In this document: positions 37,279 to 50,311 of the stretch, in pieces
How positions within the stretch are numbered: the stretch's first letter is position 1
How the letters are laid out: the number at the start of each line of letters is the position of its first letter
NCBI GenBank assembly: GCA_964019055.1
Contig: OZ025207.1
Span: forward strand, 7,305,501-7,369,500
Length of the DNA stretch: 64,000 nt
DNA from: Anthopleura xanthogrammica
Taxonomy: Eukaryota; Cnidaria; Anthozoa; Actiniaria; Actiniidae
Direction: 5' to 3'
Position numbers and translations under genes: made by a program
Notes under the pieces: generated by a model
Told to the model about the DNA's origin: nothing
Databases searched by the model: none
Seen by the model: the letters and a program-made list of their open reading frames with translations, nothing else

Positions 37279-37912
37279 ATGACCTTTCTTCAGCAAAAAT
37301 GCTTTTTTCTCTTCCAAAACTATCTTTTTCTCACCAAAAATGTGCTGTTCCCGCCCAAAATGTGCTTTTAGCAGTGAAAACGTCGTGTTATCGGCAAAAG
37401 AAAATTCTCAGCCAAAAAAAAATTTCAGCAAAAAAAACCTTTTTTCATCAAAAATCTCATTTTCTCACCAAAAACTTCATTTTATCAGCCAAAACGTCGT
37501 GTTTTCAGCCAATACGTTTTTTTCATCAGCAATAATGTCGTGTTTTTGGGAAAAAAGTCATCCCATCAGCAAAAAACCTCATTGTTAGGGTTAAAATGAC
37601 CTTTCTTCAGCAAAAATGCTTTTTTCTCTTCCAAAACTATCTTTTTCTCACCAAAAATGTGCTGTTCCCGCCCAAAATGTGCTTTTAGCAGTGAAAACGT
37701 CGTGTTATCGGCAAAAGAAAATTCTCAGCCAAAAAAAAATTTCAGCAAAAAACACCTTTTTTCATCAAAAATCTCATTTTCTCACCAAAAACTTCATTTT
37801 ATCAGCCAAAACGTCGTGTTTTCAGCCAATACGTTTTTTTCATCAGCAATAATGTCGTGTTTTTGGCAAAAAAGTCATCCCATCAGCAAAAAACCTCATT
37901 GTTAGGGTTAAA
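37279..37912 (+). repeat. Pair of near-identical units in tandem
   Basis: Units at 37,279 and 37,596 share marks not seen elsewhere in the window: CCTTTCTTCAGC, CTCTTCCAAAACTATC, TTCCCGCCCAAAATG and TTTTTTCATCAAAAATC. One difference is AAAAAAAACC against AAAAAACACC near 37,430 and 37,748. A single-unit duplication close to the inversion. Confidence 0.75.
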
Positions 37913-38864
37913 ATGACCTTTTTTCAGCAAAAATGCCTTTTTTCTCAGCAAAACCCTCTTTTTCTCACCAAAAATGTGCTGTTCGCGCCCAAAATGTGCT
38001 TTTAGCAGTGAAAACGTCGTGTTATCGGCAAAAGAAAATTCTCAGCCAAAAAAAAATTTCAGCAAAAAACACCTTTTTTCACCAAAAATCTCATTTTCTC
38101 ACCAAAAACTTCATTTTATGAGTCAAAACGTCGTGTTTTCAGCCAATACGTTTTTTTTCATCAAGAATAATGTCGTGTTTTTGGGAAAAAAGTCATCCCA
38201 TCAGCAAAAAACCTCATCGTTAGGGTTAAAATGACCTTTTTTCAGCAAAAATGCTTTTTTCTCAGCAAAACCCTCTTTTTCTCACCAAAAATGTGCTGTT
38301 CGCGCCCAAAATGTGCTTTTAGCAGTGAAAACGTCGTGTTATCGGCAAAAGAAAATTCTCAGCCAAAAAAAAATGTTCAGCAAAAAACACCTTTTTTCAC
38401 CAAAAATCTCATTTTCTCACCAAAAACTTCATTTTATCATCCAAAACGTCGTGTTTTCAGCCAATACTTTTTTCTGATCAGCATTAATGTCGTGTTTTTG
38501 GCAAAAAAGTCATCCCATCAGCAAAAAACCTCATTATTAGGGTTAAAATGACCTTTTTTCAGCAAAAAAGCTTTTTTCTCAGCAAAACCCTCTTTTTCTC
38601 ACCAAAAATGTGCTGTTCGCGCCCAAAATGTGCTTTTAGCAGTGAAAACGTCGTATTAACGGGGAAAGAAAATTCTCAGCCAAAAAAACATTTTCAGCCA
38701 AAAACACCTTTTTTCACCAAAAATCTCATTTTCTCACCAAAAACTTCATTTCATCTGCCAAAACGTCGTGTTTTCAGCCAATACGTTTTTTTCATCAAGA
38801 ATAATGTCGTGTTTTTGGCAAAAAAGTCATCCAATAGGCAAAAAACCTCATTGTTAGGGTTAAA

Positions 38865-40132
38865 ATGACCTTTTTTCAGCAAAAATGCTTTTTCCTCAGG
38901 AAAACCCTCTTTTTCTCACCAAAAATGTGCTGTTCGCGCCCAAAATGTGCTTTTAGCAGTAAAAACGTCGTGTTATCGGCAAAAGAAAATTCTCAGCCAA
39001 AAAAAAATGTTCAGCAAAAAACACCTTTTTTCACCAAAAATCTCATTTTCTCACCAAAAACTTCATTTTATCAGCCAAAACGTCGTGTTTTCAGCCAATA
39101 CGTTTTTTTCATCAGCAATAATGTGGTGTTTTTGGCAAAAAAGTCATCCCATCAGCAAAAAACCTCATTGTTAAGGTTAAAATGACCTTTTTTCAGCAAA
39201 AATGCTTTTTTCTCAGCAAAACCCTCTTTTTCTCACCAAAAATGTGCTGTTCGCGCCCAAAATGTGCTTTTAGCAGTGAAAACGTCGTGTTATCGTTAAA
39301 AGAAAATTCTCAGCCAAAAAAAAATGTTCAGCAAAAAACACCTTTTTTCACCAAAAATCTCATTTTCTCACCAAAAACTTCATTTTATCAGCCAAAACGT
39401 CGTGTTTTCAGCCAATACGTTTTTTTCATCAGCAATAATGTGGTGTTTTTGGCAGAAAAGTCATCCCATCAGCAAAAAACCTCATTGTTAGGGTTAAAAT
39501 GACCTTTTTTCAGCAAAAAAGCTTTTTTCTCAGGAAAACCCTCTTTTTCTCACCAAAAATGTGCTGTTCGCGCCCAAAATGTGCTTTTAGCAGTAAAAAC
39601 GTCGTGTTATCGGGAAAAGAAAATTCTCAGCCAAAAAAAAATGTTCAGCAAAAAACACCTTTTTTCACCAAAAATCTCATTTTCTCACCAAAAACTTCAT
39701 TTTATCAGCCAAAACGTCGTGTTTTCAGCCAATACGTTTTTTTCATCAGCAATAATGTGGTGTTTTTGGCAAAAAAGTCATCCCATCAGCAAAAAACCTC
39801 ATTGTTAAGGTTAAAATGACCTTTTTTCAGCAAAAATGCTTTTTTCTCAGCAAAACCCTCTTTTTCTCACCAAAAATGTGCTGTTCGCGCCCAAAATGTG
39901 CTTTTAGCAGTGAAAACGTCGTGTTATCGTTAAAAGAATATTCTCAGCCAAAAAAAAATGTTCAGCAAAAAACCCCTTTTTTCACCAAAAATCTCATTTT
40001 CTCACCAAAAACTTCATTTTATCAGCAAAAACGTCGTGTTTTCAGCCAATACGTTTTTTTCATCAGCAATAATGTGGTGTTTTTGGCAGAAAAGTCATCC
40101 CATCAGCAAAAAACCTCATTGTTAGGGTTAAA
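38865..40132 (+). repeat. Dimeric higher-order repeat, 634-bp period (right arm)
   Basis: Units at 38,865 and 39,499 share CTCAGGAAAACCC, GCAGTAAAAACG and TTGTTAAGGTTAAAATG. Units at 39,182 and 39,816 share TTATCGTTAAAAG and TTTGGCAGAAAAG. A few later changes separate the copies (GCTTTTTCCTCAGG against AAAGCTTTTTTCTCAGG; CGGCAAAAG against CGGGAAAAG). Confidence 0.78.
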
Positions 40133-40401
40133 ATGACCTTTTTTCAGCAAAAAAGCTTTTTTCTCAGCAAAACCCTCTTTTTCACACCAAAAATGTGCTG
40201 TTCGCGCCCAAAATGTGCTTTTAGCTGTGGAAACGTCGTGTTATCGGGAAAAGAAAAAAATCTCATTTTCTCACCAAAAACCTCATTTTATCAGCCAAAA
40301 CGTCGTGTTTTCAGCCAATACTTTTTTTTCATCAAGAATAATGTCGTGTTTTTGGCAAAAAAGTCATCCCATCAGCAAAAAACCTCATTGTTAGGGTTAA
40401 A
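40133..40401 (+). repeat. First of seven 268-269-bp short units (right-arm-specific family)
   Basis: This unit and those at 42,599-42,867, 43,799-44,066, 48,188-48,456, 49,726-49,994, 51,241-51,508 and 52,757-53,024 are 268-269 bp. All read TTATCGGGAAAAGAAAAAAATC followed directly by the ATTTTCTCACC block, so about 48 bp are missing: most of blocks 7-9, including the A9 tract. The break lies in an A-run. All seven also share GCTGTGGAAACG; the six later ones add GCAAAGCCTC and CGCCCAGAATG, indicating one origin followed by spread with neighbouring units. Confidence 0.86.
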
Positions 40402-41035
40402 ATGACCTTTTTTCAACAAAAATGCTTTTTCCTCAGCAAAACCCTCTTTTTCTCACCAAAAATGTGCTGTTCGCGCCCAAAATGTGCTTTTAGCAGTGAA
40501 AACGTCGTGTTATCGGCAAAAGAAAATTCTCAGCCAAAAAACATTTTCAGCCAAAATCACCTTTTTTCACCAAAAATCTCATTTTCTCACCAAAAACTTC
40601 ATTTCATCAGCCAAAACGTCGTATTTTCAGCCAATACGTTTTTTTCATCAAGAATAATGTCGTGTTTTTGGCAAAAAAGTCATCCCATCAGCAAAAAACC
40701 TCATTGTTAGGGTTAAAATGACCTTTTTTCAGCAAAAATGCTTTTTTTCTCAGCAAAACCCTCTTTTTCTCAACAAAAATGTGCTGTTCCCGCCCAAAAT
40801 GTGCTTTTAGCAGTGAAAACGTCGTGTTATCGGCAAAAGAAAATTCTCAGCCAAAAAAAAATGTTGAGCAAAAAACACCTTTTTTCACCAAAAATCTCAT
40901 TTTCTCACCAAAAACTTCATTTTATCAGCCAAAACGTCGTGTTTTCAGCCAATACGTTTTTTGCATCAGCAATAATGTGGTGTTTTTGGCAAAAAAGTCA
41001 TCCCATCAGCAAAAAACCTCATTGTTAGGGTTAAA

Positions 41036-44000
41036 ATGACCTTTTTTCAGCAAAAATGCTTTTTTCTCAGCAAAACCCTCTTTTTCTCACCAAAAATGTG
41101 CTGTTCGCGCCCAAAATGTGCTTTCAGCAGTGAAAACGTCGTGTTATCGGCAAAAGAAAATTCTCAGCCAAAAAACATTTTCAGCCAAAATCACCTTTTT
41201 TCACCAAAAATCTCATTTTCTCACCAAAAACTTCATTTTATCAGCCAAAACGTCGTATTTTCAGCCAATACGTTTTTTTCATCAAGAATAATGTCGTGTT
41301 TTTGGCAAAAAAGTCATCCCATCAGCAAAAAACCTCATTGTTAGGGTTAAAATGACCTTTTTTCAGCAAAAATGCTTTTTTCTCAGCAAAACCCTCTTTT
41401 TCTCACCAAAAATGTGCTGTTCGCGCCCAAAATGTGCTTTCAGCAGTGAAAACGTCGTGTTATCGGCAAAAGAAAATTCTCAGCCAAAAAACATTTTCAG
41501 CCAAAATCACCTTTTTTCACCAAAAATCTCATTTTCTCACCAAAAACTTCATTTTATCAGCCAAAACGTCGTGTTTTCAGCCAATACGTTTTTTTCATCA
41601 GCAATAATGTGCTGTTTTTGCAAAAAAGTCATCCCATCAGCAAAAAACCTCATTGTTAGAGTTAAAATGACCTTTTTTCAGCAAAAATGCCTTTTTTCTC
41701 ACCAAAAATGTGCTGTTCGCGCCCAAAATGTGCTTTTAGCAGTGAAAACGTCGTGTTATCGGCAAAAGAAAATTCTCAGCCAAAAAAAAATTTCAGCAAA
41801 AAACACCTTTTTTCACCAAAAATCTCATTTTCTCACCAAAAACTTCATTTTATCACCCAAAACGTCGTGTTTTCAGCCAATACGTTTTTTTTCATCAAGA
41901 ATAATGTCGTGTTTTTGGGAAAAAAGTCATCCCATCAGCAAAAAACCTCATTGTTAGGGTTAAAATGACCTTTTTTCAGCAAAAATGCTTTTTTCTCAGC
42001 AAAACCCTCTTTTTCTCACCAAAAATGTGCTGTTCGCGCCCAAAATGTGCTTTTAGCAGTGAAAACGTCGTGTTATCGGGAAAAGAAAATTCTCAGCCAA
42101 AAAAAAATGTTCAGCAAAAAACACCTTTTTTCACCAAAAATCTCATTTTCTCACCAAAAACTTCATTTTATCATCAAAAACGTCGTGTTTTCAGCCAATG
42201 CTTTTTTCTCTTCAGCAATAATGTCGTGTTTTTTGCAAAAAAGTCATCCCATCAGCAAAAAACCTCATTATTAGGGTTAAAATGACCTTTTTTCAGCAAA
42301 AAAGCTTTTTTCTCAGCAAAACCCTCTTTTTCTCAACAAAAATGTGCTGTTCCCGCCCAAAATGTGCTCTTAGCAGTGAAAACGTCGTATTATCGGCCAA
42401 AGAAAATTCTCAGCCAAAAAAAAATGTTCAGCAAAAAACACCTTTTTTAACTAAAAATCTCATTTTCTCACTAAAAACTTCGTTTTATCAGCCAAAACGT
42501 CGTGTTTTCAGCCAATACGTTTTTTTCATCAGCAATAATGTCGTGTTTTTGGCAATAAAGGGATCCCATCATCAAAAATCCTCATTGTTAGGGTTAAAAT
42601 GACCTTTTTTCAGCAAAAATGCTTTTTCCTCAGCAAAGCCTCTTTTTCTCACCAAAAATGTGCTGTTCGCGCCCAGAATGTGCTTTTAGCTGTGGAAACG
42701 TCGTGTTATCGGGAAAAGAAAAAAATCCTATTTTCTCACCAAAAACCTCATTTTATCAGCCAAAACGTCGTGTTTTCAGCGAATACGTTTTTTTCATCAG
42801 CAATAATGTGACGTTTTTGGAAAAAAAATCATCCCATCAGCAAAAAACCTCATTGTTAGGGTTAAAATGACCTTTTTTCAGCAAAAATGCTTTTTTTCTC
42901 AGCAAAACCCTCTTTTTCTCACCAAAAATGTGCTGTTTGCGCCCAAAATGTGCTTTTAACAGAGAAAACGTCGTGTTATCGGCAAAAGAAAATTCTCAGC
43001 CAAAGAAAAATGTTCAGCAAAAAACACCTTTTTTCACCAAAAATCTCATTTTCTCACCAAAAACTTCATTTTATCAGCCAAAACGTCGTGTTTTCAGCAA
43101 TACGTTATTTTCATCAGCAATAATGTGGTGTTTTTGGCAAAAAAGTCATCCCATCAGCAAAAAACCTCATTGTTAGGGTTAAAATGACCTTTTTTCAGCA
43201 AAAATGCTTTTTTTCTCAGCAAAACCCTCTTTTTCTCACCAAAAATGTGCTGTTTGCGCCCAAAATGTGCTTTTAACAGAGAAAACGTCGTGTTATCGGC
43301 AAAAGAAAATTCTCAGCCAAAGAAAAATGTTCAGCAAAAAACACCTTTTTTCACCAAAAATCTCATTTTCTCACCAAAAACTTCATTTTATCAGCCAAAA
43401 CGTCGTGTTTTCAGCCAATACGTTTTTTTCATCAGCAATAATGTGGTGTTTTTGGCAAAAAAGTCATCCCATCAGCAAAAAACCTCATTGTTAGGGTTAA
43501 AATGACCTTTTCTCAGCAAAACCCTCTTTTTCTCAACAAAAATGTGCTGTTCCCGCCCAAAATGTGCTTTTAGCAGTGAAAACGTCGTGTTATCGGCCAA
43601 AGAAAATTCTCAGCCAAAAAAAAATGTTCAGCAAAAAACACCTTTTTTAACTAAAAATCTCATTTTCTCACTAAAAACTTCATTTTATCAGCCAAAACGT
43701 CGTGTTTTCAGCCAATACGTTTTTTTCATCAGCAATAATGTCGTGTTTTTGGCAATAAAGGGATCCCATCATCAAAAATCCTTATTGTTAGGGTTAAAAT
43801 GACCTTTTTTCAGCAAAAATGCTTTTTCCTCAGCAAAGCCTCTTTTTCTCACCAAAAATGTGCTGTTCGCGCCCAGAATGTGCTTTTAGCTGTGGAAACG
43901 TCGTGTTATCGGGAAAAGAAAAAAATCATATTTTCTCACCAAAAACTTCATTTTATCAGCCAAAACGTCGTGTTTTCAGCAATACGTTTTTTTCATCAGC

Positions 44001-47000
44001 AATAATGTGGTGTTTTTGGAAAAAAAAGTCATCCCATCAGCAAAAAACCTCATTGTTAGGGTTAAAATGACCTTTTTTCAGCAAAAATGCTTTTTTCTCA
44101 GCAAAACCCTCTTTTTCTCACCAAAAATGTGCTGTTCGCGCCCAAAATGTGCTTTTAGCAGTGAAAACGTCGTGTTATCGTTAAAAGAAAATTCTCAGCC
44201 AAAAAAAAATGTTCAGCAAAAAACACCTTTTTTCACCAAAAATCTCATTTTCTCACCAAAAACTTCATTTTATCAGCCAAAACGTCCTGTTTTCAGCCAA
44301 TGCGTTTTTTTCATCAGCAATAATGTGGTGTTTTTGGCAAAAAAGTCATCCCATCAGCAAAAAACCTCATTGTTAGGGTTAAAATGTCTTTTTTTCAGCA
44401 AAAATGCTTTTTTCTCAGCAAAACCCTCTTTTTCTCACCAAAAATGTGCTGTGCGCGCCCAAAATGTGCTTTTAGCAGTGAAAACGTCGTGTTATCGTTA
44501 AAAGAAAATTCTCAGCCAAAAAAAAATGTTCAGCAAAAAACACCTTTTTTCACCAAAAATCTCATTTTCTCACCAAAAACTTCATTTTATCAGCCAAAAC
44601 GTCCTGTTTTCAGCCAATGCGTTTTTTTCATCAGCAATAATGTGGTGTTTTTGGCAAAAAAGTCATCCCATCAGCAAAAAACCTCATTGTTAGGGTTAAA
44701 ATGTCTTTTTTTCAGCAAAAATGCTTTTTTCTCAGCAAAACCCTCTTTTTCTCACCAAAAATGTGCTGTGCGCGCCCAAAATGTGCTTTTAGCAGTGAAA
44801 ACGTCGTGTTATCGGCAAAAGAAAATTCTCAGCCAAAGAAAAATGTTCAGCCAAAAACACTTTTTTTCACCAAAAATCTCATTTTCTCACCAAAAACTTC
44901 ATTTTATCAGCCAAAACGTCCTGTTTTCAGCCAATACGTTTTTTTCATCAGCAATAATGTGGTGTTTTTGGCAAAAAAGTCATCCCATCAGCAAAAAACC
45001 TCATTGTTAGGGTTAAAATGTCTTTTTTTCAGCAAAAATGCTTTTTTCTCAGCAAAACCCTCTTTTTCTCACCAAGAATGTGCTGTTCGCGCCCAAAATG
45101 TGCTTTTAGCAGTGAAAACGTCGTGTTATCGGCAAAAGAAAATTCTCAGCCAAAGAAAAATGTTCAGCCAAAAACACTTTTTTTCACCAAAAATCTCATT
45201 TTCTCACCAAAAACTTCATTTTATCAGCCAAAACGTCCTGTTTTCAGCCAATACGTTTTTTTCATCAGCAATAATGTGGTGTTTTTGGCAAAAAAGTCAT
45301 CCCATCAGCAAAAAACCTCATTGTTAGGGTTAAAATGTCTTTTTTTCAGCAAAAATGCTTTTTTCTCAGCAAAACCCTCTTTTTCTCACCAAAAATGTGC
45401 TGTTCGCGCCCAAAATGTGCTTTTAGCAGTGAAAACGTCGTGTTATCGGCAAAAGAAAATTCTCAGCCAAAGAAAAATGTTCAGCAAAAAACACCTTTTT
45501 TCACCAAAAATCTCATTTTCTCACCAAAAACTTCATTTTATCAGCCAAAACGTCGTGTTTTCAGCCAATAAGTTTTTTCATCAGCAATAATGTGGGGTTT
45601 TTGGCAAAAAAGTCATCTCATCAGCAAAAAACCTCATTGTTAGGGTTAAAATGACCTTTTTTCAGCAAAAATGCTTTTTTCTCAGCAAAACCCTCTTTTT
45701 CTCACCAAAAATGTGCTGTTCGCGCCCAAAATGTGCTTTTAGCAGTGAAAACGTCGTGTTATCGGCAAAAGAAAATTCTCAGCCAAAGAAAAATGTTCAG
45801 CAAAAAACACCTTTTTTCACCAAAAATCTCATTTTCTCACCAAAAACTTCATTTTATCAGCCAAAACGTCGTGTTTTCAGCCAATACGTTTTTTTCATCA
45901 GCAATAATGTGGTGTTTTTGGCAAAAAAGTCATCCCATCAGCAAAAAACCTCATTGTTAGGGTTAAAATGACCTTTTTTCAGCAAAAATGCTTTTTTCTC
46001 AGCAAAACCCTCTTTTTCTCACCAAAAATGTGCTGTTCGCGCCCAAAATGTGCTTTTAGCAGTGAAAACGTCGTGTTATCGGCAAAAGAAAATTCTCAGC
46101 CAAAAAAAAATGTTCAGCAAAAAACACCTTTTTTCACCAAAAATCTCATTTTCTCACCAAAAACTTCATTTTATCAGCCAAAACGTCGTGTTTTCAGCCA
46201 ATACGTTGTTTTCACCAGCAATAACGTCGTGTTTTTGGCAAAAAAGTCATCCCATCAGCAAAAAACCTCATTGTTAGGGTTAAAATGACCTTTTTTCAGC
46301 CAAAATGCTTTTTTTCTCAGCAAAACACTCTTTTTCTCACCACAAATGTGCTGTTCGCGCCCAAAATGTGCTTTTAGCAGTGAAAACGTCGTGTTATCGG
46401 CAAAAGAAAATTCTCAGCCAAAAAAGAATGTTCAGCCAAAAACACCTTTTTTCACCAAAAATCTCATTTTCTCACCAAAAACTTCATTTTATCAGCCAAA
46501 ACGTCGTGTTTTCAGCCAATACGTTGTTTTCACCAGCAATAACGTCGTGTTTTTGGCAAAAAAGTCATCCCATCAGCAAAAAACCTCATTGTTAGGGTTA
46601 AAATGACCTTTTTTCAGCCAAAATGCTTTTTTTCTCAGCAAAACACTCTTTTTCTCACCACAAATGTGCTGTTCGCGCCCAAAATGTGCTTTTAGCAGTG
46701 AAAACGTCGTGTTATCGGCATAAGAAAATTCTCAGCCAAAAAAAAATGTTCAGCCAAAAACACCTTTTTTCACCAAAAATCTCATTTTCTCACCAAAAAC
46801 TTCATTTTATCAGCCAAAACGTCGTGTTTTCAGCCATTACGTTTTTTTTTATCAGCAATAATGTGTTTTTGGCTAAAAAGTCATCCCATCAGCAAAAAAC
46901 CTCATTGTTAGGGTTAAAATGACCTTTTTTCAGCAAAAATGCTTTTTTCTCAGCAAAAACCTCTTTTTCTCACCAAAAATGTGCTGTTCGCGCCCAAAAT

Positions 47001-47235
47001 GTGCTTTTAGCAGTGAAAACGTCGTGTTATCAGCGAAAGAAAATTCTCAGCCAAAAAAAAATGTTCAGCAAAAAACACCTTTTTTCACCAAAAATCTCAT
47101 TTTGTCACCAAAAACTTCATTTTATCAGCCAAAACGTCGTGTTTTCAGCCAATACGTTTTTTTCATTAGCAAAAATGTCGTGTTTTTGGCTAAAAAGTCA
47201 TCCCATCAGCAAAAAACCTCATTGTTAGGGTTAAA
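41036..47235 (+). repeat. Right-arm compound block A (about 6.2 kb)
   Basis: An ordered series of distinctive units: two with AAAAAACATTTTCAGCC (41,036 and 41,352), a 297-bp unit (41,668), one with CTCTTCAGCAATAATG (41,965), one with GGGATCCCATCATC (42,282), a 269-bp unit (42,599), two with AACAGAGAAAACG (42,868 and 43,185), a 297-bp unit with TTTTCTCAGC (43,502), a 268-bp unit (43,799), a CGTTAAAAG unit (44,067), four starting ATGTCTTTTTTTC (44,384-45,335), then 45,651, 45,968, 46,285, 46,602 and 46,919. Most of the series is repeated in order at 50,312-55,872. Confidence 0.82.
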
Positions 47236-48773
47236 ATGACCTTTTTTCAGCAAAAATGCTTTTTTCTCAGCAAAACACTCTTTTTCTCACCACAAATGTG
47301 CTGTTCGCGCCCAAAATGTGCTTTTAGCAGTGAAAACGTCGTGTTATCGGCAAAAGAAAATTCTCAGCCAAAAAAGAATGTTCAGCCAAAAACACCTTTT
47401 TTCACCAAAAATCTCATTTTCTCACCAAAAACTTCATTTTATCAGCCAAAACGTCGTGTTTTCAGCCAATACGTTGTTTTCACCAGCAATAACGTCGTGT
47501 TTTTGGCAAAAAAGTCATCCCATCAGCAAAAAACCTCATTGTTAGGGTTAAAATGACCTTTTTTCAGCCAAAATGCTTTTTTTCTCAGCAAAACACTCTT
47601 TTTCTCACCAAAAATGTGCTGTTCGCGCCCAAAATGTGCTTTTAGCAGTGAAAACGTCGTGTTATCGGGAAAAGAAAATTCTCAGCCAAAAAAAAATGTT
47701 CAGCAAAAAACACCTTTTTTCACCAAAAATCTCATTTTCTCACCAAAAACTTCATTTTATCATCAAAAACGTCGTGTTTTCAGCCAATACTTTTTTCTCT
47801 TCAGCAATAATGTCGTGTTTTTGGCAAAAAAGTCATCCCATCAGCAAAAAACCTCATTATTAGGGTTAAAATGACCTTTTTTCAGCAAAAAAGCTTTTTT
47901 CTCAGCAAAACCCTCTTTTTCTCAACAAAAATGTGCTGTTCCCGCCCAAAATGTGCTCTTAGCAGTGAAAACGTCGTTCTATCGGCCAAAGAAAATTCTC
48001 AGCCAAAAAAAAATGTTCAGCAAAAAACACCTTTTTTAACTAAAAATCTCATTTTCTCACTAAAAACTTCGTTTTATCAGCCAAAACGTCGTGTTTTCAG
48101 CCAATACGTTTTTTTCATCAGCAATAATGTCGTGTTTTTGGCAATAAAGGGATCCCATCATCAAAAATCCTCATTGTTAGGGTTAAAATGACCTTTTTTC
48201 AGCAAAAATGCTTTTTCCTCAGCAAAGCCTCTTTTTCTCACCAAAAATGTGCTGTTCGCGCCCAGAATGTGCTTTTAGCTGTGGAAACGTCGTGTTATCG
48301 GGAAAAGAAAAAAATCATATTTTCTCACCAAAAACCTCATTTTATCAGCCAAAACGTCGTGTTTTCAGCCAATACGTTTTTTTCATCAGCAATAATGTGA
48401 TGTTTTTGGAAAAAAAAGTCATCCCATCAGCAAAAAACCTCATTGTTAGGGTTAAAATGACCTTTTTTCAGCAAAAATGCTTTTTTCTCAGCAAAACCCT
48501 CTTTTTCTCACCAAAAATGTGCTGTTCGCGCCCAAAATGTGCTTTGAGCAGTGAAAACGTCGTGTTATCGGCGAAAGAAAATTCTCAGCCAAAAAAAAAT
48601 GTTCAGCAAAAAACACCTTTTTTCACCAAAAATCTCATTTTCTCACCAAAAACTTCATTTTATCAGCCAAAACGTCGTGTTTTCAGCCAATACGTTTTTT
48701 GCATCAGCAATAATGTGGTGTTTTTGGCAAAAAAGTCATCCCATCAGCAAAAAACCTCATTGTTAGGGTTAAA
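47236..48773 (+). repeat. 1,538-bp five-unit higher-order repeat, copy 1
   Basis: Five units of 317, 318, 317, 269 and 317 bp, starting at 47,236, 47,553, 47,871, 48,188 and 48,457. Marks include AAAAAAGAATGTTCAGCC, CTCTTCAGCAATAATG, CGTTCTATCGGCC, GGGATCCCATC, the 269-bp short unit, and GCTTTGAGCAG with GGCGAAAG. The block is followed immediately by a second copy with the same spacing. Units two to four are related to 41,965-42,867, so the block was assembled from block A-type units. Confidence 0.88.
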
Positions 48774-50311
48774 ATGACCTTTTTTCAGCAAAAATGCTTT
48801 TTTCTCAGCAAAACCCTCTTTTTCTCACCACAAATGTGCTGTTCGCGCCCAAAATGTGCTTTTAGCAGTGAAAACGTCGTGTTATCGGCAAAAGAAAATT
48901 CTCAGCCAAAAAAGAATGTTCAGCCAAAAACACCTTTTTTCACCAAAAATCTCATTTTCTCACCAAAAACTTCATTTTATCAGCCAAAACGTCGTGTTTT
49001 CAGCCAATACGTTGTTTTCACCAGCAATAACGTCGTGTTTTTGGCAAAAAAGTCATCCCATCAGCAAAAAACCTCATTGTTAGGGTTAAAATGACCTTTT
49101 TTCAGCCAAAATGCTTTTTTTCTCAGCAAAACACTCTTTTTCTCACCAAAAATGTGCTGTTCGCGCCCAAAATGTGCTTTTAGCAGTGAAAACGTCGTGT
49201 TATCGGGAAAAGAAAATTCTCAGCCAAAAAAAAATGTTCAGCAAAAAACACCTTTTTTCACCAAAAATCTCATTTTCTCACCAAAAACTTCATTTTATCA
49301 TCAAAAACGTCGTGTTTTCAGCCAATACTTTTTTCTCTTCAGCAATAATGTCGTGTTTTTGGCAAAAAAGTCATCCCATCAGCAAAAAACCTCATTATTA
49401 GGGTTAAAATGACCTTTTTTCAGCAAAAAAGCTTTTTTCTCAGCAAAACCCTCTTTTTCTCAACAAAAATGTGCTGTTCCCGCCCAAAATGTGCTCTTAG
49501 CAGTGAAAACGTCGTTCTATCGGCCAAAGAAAATTCTCAGCCAAAAAAAAATGTTCAGCAAAAAACACCTTTTTTAACTAAAAATCTCATTTTCTCACTA
49601 AAAACTTCGTTTTATCAGCCAAAACGTCGTGTTTTCAGCCAATACGTTTTTTTCATCAGCAATAATGTCGTGTTTTTGGCAATAAAGGGATCCCATCATC
49701 AAAAATCCTCATTGTTAGGGTTAAAATGACCTTTTTTCAGCAAAAATGCTTTTTCCTCAGCAAAGCCTCTTTTTCTCACCAAAAATGTGCTGTTCGCGCC
49801 CAGAATGTGCTTTTAGCTGTGGAAACGTCGTGTTATCGGGAAAAGAAAAAAATCATATTTTCTCACCAAAAACCTCATTTTATCAGCCAAAACGTCGTGT
49901 TTTCAGCCAATACGTTTTTTTCATCAGCAATAATGTGATGTTTTTGGAAAAAAAAGTCATCCCATCAGCAAAAAACCTCATTGTTAGGGTTAAAATGACC
50001 TTTTTTCAGCAAAAATGCTTTTTTCTCAGCAAAACCCTCTTTTTCTCACCAAAAATGTGCTGTTCGCGCCCAAAATGTGCTTTGAGCAGTGAAAACGTCG
50101 TGTTATCGGCGAAAGAAAATTCTCAGCCAAAAAAAAATGTTCAGCAAAAAACACCTTTTTTCACCAAAAATCTCATTTTCTCACCAAAAACTTCATTTTA
50201 TCAGCCAAAACGTCGTGTTTTCAGCCAATACGTTTTTTGCATCAGCAATAATGTGGTGTTTTTGGCAAAAAAGTCATCCCATCAGCAAAAAACCTCATTG
50301 TTAGGGTTAAA
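48774..50311 (+). repeat. 1,538-bp five-unit higher-order repeat, copy 2
   Basis: Unit starts at 48,774, 49,092, 49,409, 49,726 and 49,995 reproduce copy 1 at a constant 1,538-bp offset. Every diagnostic variant I checked is present in both copies (CGTTCTATCGGCC, GGGATCCC, GTGATGTTTTTGG, GCTTTGAGCAG, TTTTTTGCATCAGC). I saw no difference between the copies by eye, which makes this one of the youngest duplications in the window. Confidence 0.88.
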
